NCBI GenBank assembly: GCA_964502995.1
Contig: CAZCZB010000059.1
Location: 1 to 18,699, forward strand
Length of the DNA stretch: 18,699 nt
Direction of reading: 5' to 3'
Source: Bin87 sp964502995
GTDB lineage: Bacteria > Chloroflexota > Dehalococcoidia > Lucifugimonadales > UBA3495
Part shown: positions 14,439-18,699 of the stretch, piece by piece
Layout: each line of letters opens with the position of its first letter
Position numbering within the stretch: the first letter of the stretch is position 1
Translations under genes and position numbers: made by a program
The notes under the pieces: generated by a model
What the model was told of the DNA's origin: nothing
Database searches by the model: none
What the model saw: only the letters and a program-made list of their open reading frames with translations

Positions 14439-14978
14439 ATGCCCACTTACCCCCACATTGAGCGCTACCGCCAGGAGTTGGACGAGCTTATCGAGTTCGG
14501 CGGCTCGGACAGCGAGCTGAACATCCGGCCTGCCTTCCAGAACTGCCTGGCCGCCTACTGCCGCGACCACCGCGAGCGTCTGCTGCTGGTTCCGGAGCTT
14601 GCCGTCGGCTCAATCATCCCCGACGGCACCGTAAAGGACGCGCTGCGCATGGCTCGCGGCTACTGGGAGGCCAAGGACACCCACGACGACCTGGACGCCG
14701 AGATACAGGCCAAGTTCAACCGGGGCTACCCCACGGACAACATCGTCTTTGAGGACTCGGAGACGGCGGTGCTGTACCAGAACGGCGACGTCGCCATGCG
14801 TGTGGACATGACCCGCCCGGGCGACCTGCACCGCCTGATCTCGCGGTTCCTGGACTACGAACTGCCCCCGCTAGTGGTAAACTCTGCCCACGATCCGGTT
14901 GGCTACACGGATTTCGGCGAACATTGGATTAGTGACATTTGCCAGTTGCCAGCCGGCATAGGAGGACCGCTACTATGA
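14439..14978 (+). pseudogene. N-terminal remnant of a type ISP restriction-modification enzyme
   Basis: Residues 1 to about 145 match the N-terminus of single-chain type ISP enzymes (nuclease-helicase-methylase-specificity proteins of about a thousand residues or more). The start MPTYPHIERYRQELDELIEF and the nuclease motif region GYWEAKDTHDDLD (E-x-K of the PD-(D/E)XK fold) are preserved. After LDYELPP at about residue 146 the homology stops and an unrelated tail leads to a TGA at 14976-14978. The helicase, methylase and most of the specificity part are gone. The C-terminal end reappears at 16605-17129 after an inserted type II system. Confidence 0.85.
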
Positions 14979-15022
14979 CCACCATCCAACGCAATAACAG
15001 AGTTGTGCTAGGAGGTGGGACC

Positions 15023-15844
15023 ATGCCAACTGCGAGCCTAATCTTAGGTGATTGCAGACAGGAACTTACCAGTATCGCGACCGATTCCGTGGACTTGATC
15101 GTCACGTCGCCGCCATACGCAGACCGGCGGGCCAAAACGTACGGTGGGATTAAACCCGACGAGTACGTCGAATGGTTCCTGCCGATTGCGGACGAACTCC
15201 ACCGGGTCATGAAACCTACGGGTACTTTTGTGTTGAACATCAAAGAACTGGCGGTAAACGGCGAACGCCATACATACGTGATCGAGCTAATCCTAGAGAT
15301 GAAGAAGCAGGGGTGGCTCTGGACAGAGGAATTCGTCTGGCATAAGAAAAACTGCTATCCGGGTAAGTGGCCCAATCGCTTTCGTGACGCTTGGGAGCGC
15401 TTGTTACAGTTCAACAAACAACGCAAGTTCAAGATGAACCAAGAAACTGTTAAAGTCCCCGTTGGGGATTGGTATGAACACCGGATGCGGAATCTCAGCG
15501 AAACGGACCGAGTTCGGGACGAATCCAAAGTAGGCAGTGGGTTCGGCAAGAAGGTAGAGAACTGGATAGGTCGAGACATGGTTTATCCCACTAACGTGTT
15601 GCACGGGGCGACAGAATGTGGCAACAGAAACCATAGTGCGGTGTTTCCTTACTGGCTACCGGAATGGTTTATTGACTTGTTCACGGATCCGAGCGATACG
15701 GTCCTGGATCCATTCATAGGCTCTGGCACCACCGCGTTCGCAGCTTTAGACAAGGGAAGGGACGTCATTGGCATCGAAATCTATGAACCGTACTACCACG
15801 ACCTTAAAGAGCGATTAGAACAAGATTTGAGGCTGGCGATATGA
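15023..15844 (+). CDS. Type II DNA methyltransferase (beta-class, N4-cytosine or N6-adenine)
   Basis: The enzyme methylates an exocyclic amino group in the target of the adjacent endonuclease, using S-adenosylmethionine. In the 273-residue product the catalytic motif TSPPY (28-32) comes first and the AdoMet-binding DPFIGSGTTAFAALD starts at residue 229. This is the beta-class motif order. ATG 15023 has a strong AGGAGGTG (15010-15017). ATG 14975 with AGGAGG (14960-14965), overlapping the stop of the ISP remnant, is an alternative giving 16 extra residues. Base composition is clearly richer in AT than the neighbours. Its stop overlaps the endonuclease start (ATGA). Confidence 0.92.
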   Translation: MPTASLILGDCRQELTSIATDSVDLIVTSPPYADRRAKTYGGIKPDEYVEWFLPIADELHRVMKPTGTFVLNIKELAVNGERHTYVIELILEMKKQGWLWTEEFVWHKKNCYPGKWPNRFRDAWERLLQFNKQRKFKMNQETVKVPVGDWYEHRMRNLSETDRVRDESKVGSGFGKKVENWIGRDMVYPTNVLHGATECGNRNHSAVFPYWLPEWFIDLFTDPSDTVLDPFIGSGTTAFAALDKGRDVIGIEIYEPYYHDLKERLEQDLRLAI

Positions 15845-16575
15845 CTGTTATCACAGACCAGCAAATTACAGATTACGTTGAAGCGCACATCGGCAATTTT
15901 CACGATAAAAGGCTGGAAGCTCTGGACAAGCTTAAGCTCACCAAACTGCTCAGTAGGAAAAATCCATATTTGTTTAGAAGCAAAAACCTCGTTATCGTTG
16001 CCGACTTGATCAAGTCTCTGTTGGATGCCCATCTGAGTTCGCAGGAAGAAACACTGTTTGGCGATTTCCTTGAAGGCTTGGCGATTTACGTCGCGGAGCA
16101 GATGCATCAAGGGTTCAAGTCGAGCGCAACGGGGATTGATCTGGAGTTTGTGAAAGATGGAGCTAGGTACATCGTATCGATCAAATCCGGTCCTAACTGG
16201 GGTAACAGTTCGCAAATCACAAGGATGAAACAAAATTTCATTACCGCCACCCGCGTCATCCGGCAAGGCAATCCTTCTACCAATGTAATCGCTGTGAATG
16301 GTTGTTGTTACGGTAAAAATCGCCAACCTGATAAGGGTGATTATTTCAAGTATTGTGGGCAAGATTTTTGGGAACTGATTTCCAACGATACGGATTTTTA
16401 CGCCCGAATCATCGAACCGTTGGGACATCGAGCTAAACAGCGCAATGACGATTTTGGCACTAACTACGCAGCAGTCCTCAACCGTATGTCGATAGAGTTT
16501 TCCCAAAGGTTCTGCGACCAATCGGGGGCGATCGACTGGAACAAATTGGTGAGCTTTAGTTCCGCCAGCAAGTAG
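15841..16575 (+). CDS. Type II restriction endonuclease, PmeII/EcoO109I-like family
   Basis: The 244-residue product resembles the PmeII/EcoO109I-type endonucleases. The central block FGDFLEGLAIYVAEQ, then GIDLEF with Asp100 and Glu102, then YIVSIKSGPNWGNSSQI with Lys115, is the family core of the PD-(D/E)XK fold. The position two before the lysine is Ser113 instead of the usual acid, so another residue, perhaps Glu102, may complete the site. The start overlaps the methyltransferase stop by ATGA, ensuring co-expression with the protective enzyme. The gene is AT-rich, supporting recent transfer. The recognition sequence cannot be read from the protein; EcoO109I relatives cut RGGNCCY, which is only a hint. 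Confidence 0.85.
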   Translation: MTVITDQQITDYVEAHIGNFHDKRLEALDKLKLTKLLSRKNPYLFRSKNLVIVADLIKSLLDAHLSSQEETLFGDFLEGLAIYVAEQMHQGFKSSATGIDLEFVKDGARYIVSIKSGPNWGNSSQITRMKQNFITATRVIRQGNPSTNVIAVNGCCYGKNRQPDKGDYFKYCGQDFWELISNDTDFYARIIEPLGHRAKQRNDDFGTNYAAVLNRMSIEFSQRFCDQSGAIDWNKLVSFSSASK

Positions 16576-16604
16576 GCTGATAATTTCAGAAAGTCCCGCT
16601 CATA

Positions 16605-17129
16605 GCGCAAATCCACATCACCTACGCCGTGCTGCACGACCCGGTGTATCGCCACGACTACCGGGTTGACCTGCTGCGGGAGTTTCCGCGCCTGCCCCTG
16701 TACCACGACTTTGGGACCTGGGCCAGGATGGGCCGGGAGTTGCTGGATTTGCACATCGGGTTTGAGACGGTGGAGCCGTGGCCGCTGGAACGCAACGACG
16801 GCAATGTAGGGGCGACGCATGCGTCGCCCCTACGGGCCATCCTGCGGGCGGACAAGGAGCGCGGGCTGATCCGGCTGGACGAGCGAACGACGCTGTCGGG
16901 CGTGCCGCCGGAGGCGTGGCGCTACCAACTCGGCAGCCGCTCGGCCCTGGAATGGGTGCTGGACCAGTACAAGGAGCGCAAGCCCCGGGACCCAACCATC
17001 CGCGAGCGTTTCAACACCTACCGTTTCGCCGACCACAAGGAGCGGGTGATCGACCTGCTGCAAAGAGTCTGCACCGTCAGCGTGGAGACAATGCGCGTAG
17101 TGGACGATATGGGGGTAGGTCGGGGGTGA
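16605..17129 (+). pseudogene. C-terminal remnant of the type ISP enzyme, with an in-frame REP
   Basis: The frame is open from 16584 and shows type ISP C-terminal sequence from about 16617 (ITYAVLHDPVYRHDYRVDLL). It continues as LPLYHDFGTWARMGRELLDL, IGFETVEPWPLER, PPEAWRYQLGSRSALEWVLD and a segment FNTYRFADHKERVIDLLQRV to a natural-looking end. An intact REP palindrome (16806-16833) is inserted in a variable loop after PWPLERNDG, read as NVGATHASPL without breaking the frame. There is no start codon with a ribosome site. It is the far end of the gene whose 5' part is at 14439. Confidence 0.85.
16806..16833. repeat. REP palindrome, inner stem GACGCA/TGCGTC, inside the ISP remnant
   Basis: A perfect 28-bp palindrome with outer arms GTAGGGGC/GCCCCTAC and centre GACGCATGCGTC. 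It is identical to the copies at 17152 and 17363. Confidence 0.95.
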
Positions 17130-17145
17130 GCGATGGTAGCCACGC

Positions 17146-17306
17146 GCGAACGTAGGGGCGACGCATGCGTCGCCCCTACACTCAGGGAGAAGCGGGGAAC
17201 GCAGTCCTATGGAGCACGAAAGGGATAGCGGCAGGCGCCGTTCCCTGCGTCTGCCCGGTTACGATTACGGACAAGACGGCGCATATTTCGTTACCATCTG
17301 CACCCA
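17146..17306 (+). repeat. 161-bp direct repeat, copy A (REP plus RAYT 5' end)
   Basis: It matches 17357-17517 with two base differences at an offset of exactly 211 bp. It holds a REP (17152-17179), a 29-bp spacer and the first 98 bases of a RAYT gene. Confidence 0.95.
17152..17179. repeat. REP palindrome, inner stem GACGCA/TGCGTC
   Basis: A perfect 28-bp palindrome of the same sequence class as 16806-16833. It lies 22 bases after the ISP remnant and 29 bases before the RAYT fragment start. Confidence 0.95.
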
Positions 17307-17439
17307 GGACCGGTTGCCGTTGCTCGGTGCAATTGCGGACGATGAAATGGACACAGGCGAACGTAGGGGCGACGCATGCGTCGCCCCTACACCCAGGGAG
17401 AAGGGGGGAACGCAGTCCTATGGAGCACGAAAGGGATAG
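17209..17439 (+). pseudogene. RAYT 5' fragment, truncated paralog
   Basis: It begins MEHERDSGRRRSLRLPGYDY, as does the complete RAYT at 17420. It continues through GAYFVTICTQDRLPLLGAIADDEM, a sequence homologous to but clearly different from the complete gene (CTHDRRPLFGPIVGAEM). A REP at 17363-17390 then cuts it, read as GERRGDACVAPT, and the frame stops at 17439. The HUH motif and tyrosine helix are absent, so it cannot be an active transposase. Confidence 0.85.
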
Positions 17440-17517
17440 CGGCAGGCGCCGTTCCCTGCGTCTGCCCGGTTACGATTACGGACAAGACGGCGCATATTTC
17501 GTTACCATCTGCACCCA
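17357..17517 (+). repeat. 161-bp direct repeat, copy B (REP plus RAYT 5' end)
   Basis: The second copy of 17146-17306, separated from it by 50 bp (17307-17356) of diverged RAYT sequence. The near identity of copies next to diverged sequence suggests recent duplication or gene conversion. Confidence 0.95.
17363..17390. repeat. REP palindrome, inner stem GACGCA/TGCGTC
   Basis: A perfect 28-bp palindrome, 29 bases before the complete RAYT start codon, which is the same distance as in copy A. Confidence 0.95.
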
Positions 17518-18022
17518 CGATCGTCGGCCGCTGTTCGGTCCAATCGTTGGCGCCGAGATGCGGTTGAATGATGCTGGCCGGATCGCCGCGCAATGTTGGT
17601 CGGCCATCCCCCATCATCATTCCAATGCGGCTATGGACGAGTTTATAGTCATGCCGAATCACGTTCATGGGATCATATTCATTCGAGGTGTCCCATCGCG
17701 CCCCAACGGTACGCCCGGCGAGGGTGTAGGGGCGACGCGTGCGTCGCCCCTACCTCGGGGATCCGGACCAACCAAAGGGTCACTTGGCGCGATTGTAGGG
17801 TCGTACAAATCGGCCGTAACCAGGGAAATCAACCGCCTGCGAGGTACGCCGGCCGGTCAGGTCTGGCAGCGCAACTACTACGAGCACGTCATCCGCAACG
17901 AAGCCGCCTTGCATGACATTCGCCAATACATAGCAAACAACCCGGTAAAATGGGCCGACGACCCGGAAAATGTTCCCCCAACGGAGGGGCGACCCATGCG
18001 TCGCCCCTACAGGAGGAGGTAG
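17420..18022 (+). CDS. REP-associated tyrosine transposase (RAYT, TnpA_REP/Y1 family)
   Basis: RAYTs are single-strand-specific HUH endonucleases thought to move or maintain REP palindromes. The 200-residue product has GYDYGQDGAYFVTICT near the start and the HUH motif MPNHVHG at 78-84 (His81, His83). A candidate catalytic Tyr129 lies in IVGSYKSAVTREIN. The family ending VWQRNYYEHVIRN then IANNPVKWADDPEN is present. ATG 17420 marks the conserved N-terminus; in-frame sequence upstream is repeat and fragment. A REP (17726-17753) forms residues 103-112 of the linker and another forms the C-terminal residues, so the gene carries copies of its own presumed substrate. It may be active. Confidence 0.9.
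   Translation: MEHERDSGRRRSLRLPGYDYGQDGAYFVTICTHDRRPLFGPIVGAEMRLNDAGRIAAQCWSAIPHHHSNAAMDEFIVMPNHVHGIIFIRGVPSRPNGTPGEGVGATRASPLPRGSGPTKGSLGAIVGSYKSAVTREINRLRGTPAGQVWQRNYYEHVIRNEAALHDIRQYIANNPVKWADDPENVPPTEGRPMRRPYRRR
17726..17753. repeat. REP palindrome inside the RAYT linker
   Basis: Outer arms GTAGGGGC/GCCCCTAC with centre GACGCGTGCGTC, one mismatch to the perfect palindrome. It is read in frame as VGATRASPL between the HUH motif and the tyrosine helix. Confidence 0.93.
17983..18010. repeat. Degenerate REP at the RAYT 3' end
   Basis: The right arm (ATGCGTCGCCCCTAC) is intact. The left arm reads GGAGGGGCGACCC instead of GTAGGGGCGACGC. It encodes the last residues of the RAYT (GRPMRRPYRRR). 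Confidence 0.85.
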
Positions 18023-18096
18023 CCCCCCAAACACCACCCTGCCAATCCCGGTACAATAGGCGCATCTGACACTATGTTGTTTCGAGGTGCGCTTTT

Positions 18097-18699
18097 ATGG
18101 TTCAGCAGGGACAGATTGACCATCTTCTGCAGGAGGCCGGCGAGATTCCGCCGCCGCCCCACGTTTCCGGCCAGGCCACGATGTCCGACTACGACGGCGT
18201 CTATGCCCGCTCCGTGGCCGACCCCGAGGGCTTCTGGGCCGAGGCCGCCGAGGAACTGCACTGGTTTCGCAAATGGGACGACGTTTTCCAGTGGGAATAT
18301 CCCAACTTCCGCTGGTTCGTGGGCGGTCAGACCAACATCGCCTACAACGCGCTGGACCGCCACCTGACCACCGACCGGCGCAACAAGGCCGCGCTCATCT
18401 GGCTGGGTGAGGACGGAACCGAGCAGGTCTATACCTACGCGCGGCTGGCCCAGCAGGTCAACCGCTTCGCCAACGGCCTCAAGTCCCTGGGCATCGGCAA
18501 GGGCGACCGCGTGGTGATCTACATGCCGCTGACTCCCGAGGGGGCCATCAGCATGCTGGCGTGCGCGAAGATCGGCGCCATCCACAGCGTGGTGTACGCC
18601 GGATTCAGCGTCGGCTCCCTGCGCGACCGCATCCAGGACGCCGAGGCCAAGGCGCTGATCACCGGCGACGTGGGCTATCGCCGCGGCAACCGCGTGGAC
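18097..18699 (+). CDS. acs: Acetyl-CoA synthetase, 5' part (runs off the window)
   Basis: Acs activates acetate to acetyl-AMP and then acetyl-CoA. The 201 residues visible from ATG 18097 match the family N-terminus: DPEGFWAEAAEELHWFRKWD, FRWFVGGQTNIAYNALDRHL, KAALIWLGEDGTEQVYTYARL, GDRVVIYMPLTPEGAISMLA and AKIGAIHSVVYAGFSVGSLR. ITGDVGYRRG falls at the edge. The AMP-binding P-loop and the acetylatable lysine lie beyond the window. The start is supported by the sequence CGAGGTG about 12 bases upstream and the family N-terminus. It stands alone after the RAYT; no operon partner is visible. Confidence 0.93.
   Translation, partial: MVQQGQIDHLLQEAGEIPPPPHVSGQATMSDYDGVYARSVADPEGFWAEAAEELHWFRKWDDVFQWEYPNFRWFVGGQTNIAYNALDRHLTTDRRNKAALIWLGEDGTEQVYTYARLAQQVNRFANGLKSLGIGKGDRVVIYMPLTPEGAISMLACAKIGAIHSVVYAGFSVGSLRDRIQDAEAKALITGDVGYRRGNRVD

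Noticed and set aside
17165..17419. RAYT as a longer 285-residue protein starting at 17165
   Set aside because: The extension translates the REP and the duplicated fragment in a different frame from the fragment's own coding frame; the conserved N-terminus starts at 17420.

Overview
The window is a stretch of GC-rich bacterial chromosome. It mixes housekeeping genes (rplJ-rplL, lepB, prs, a long RelA/SpoT homolog, the 5' part of acs) with metabolic and transport genes and an accessory segment full of repeats and defence genes. Gene content and the abundance of one palindromic repeat family with its RAYT transposase suggest an uncultivated Chloroflexota/Dehalococcoidia-like (for example SAR202-type) genome. 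That placement is an inference and cannot be proved here.

Layout: 1-350 holds the end of a short mobile repeat and a candidate L10 leader with a terminator hairpin, followed by rplJ and rplL. From 1351 to 4401 there is an atypical SDR, an EthD-like small protein and a DUF885 peptidase, separated by palindromic REP-like hairpins. A coiled-coil protein of unknown function (4483-5259) converges on lepB (minus strand). After a 415-bp spacer with a MITE-like element come prs, two hairpins, a bifunctional-looking Rel protein and a translationally coupled DASS-type transporter. A tandem array of six ~103-bp units (11153-11757), each carrying a REP-like palindrome, separates the transporter from a minus-strand operon of a small coiled-coil protein plus a membrane-anchored nuclease. 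Next, on the minus strand, is a two-domain rhodanese sulfurtransferase whose catalytic cysteine codon is TGA. From 13767 onward there is a VapBC-like toxin-antitoxin pair, a type ISP restriction enzyme gene broken in two by a complete AT-richer type II methyltransferase/endonuclease pair, a duplicated 5' fragment of a RAYT, an apparently complete RAYT, and the start of acs running off the window.

The two most notable signals are these. (1) The rhodanese reads through an in-frame TGA at exactly the active-site Cys position. A perfect 7-bp stem with a GGC loop starts 11 nt after it, and a normal C-terminus follows for 41 codons to a proper stop. This is the signature of a bacterial selenoprotein with a SECIS element. 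(2) The REP family keeps a constant outer stem (GTAGGGGC/GCCCCTAC) and swaps self-complementary inner stems. Copies sit next to genes, in a tandem array, and inside coding sequences, including the linker and C-terminus of the RAYT that is the presumed mobilising enzyme.
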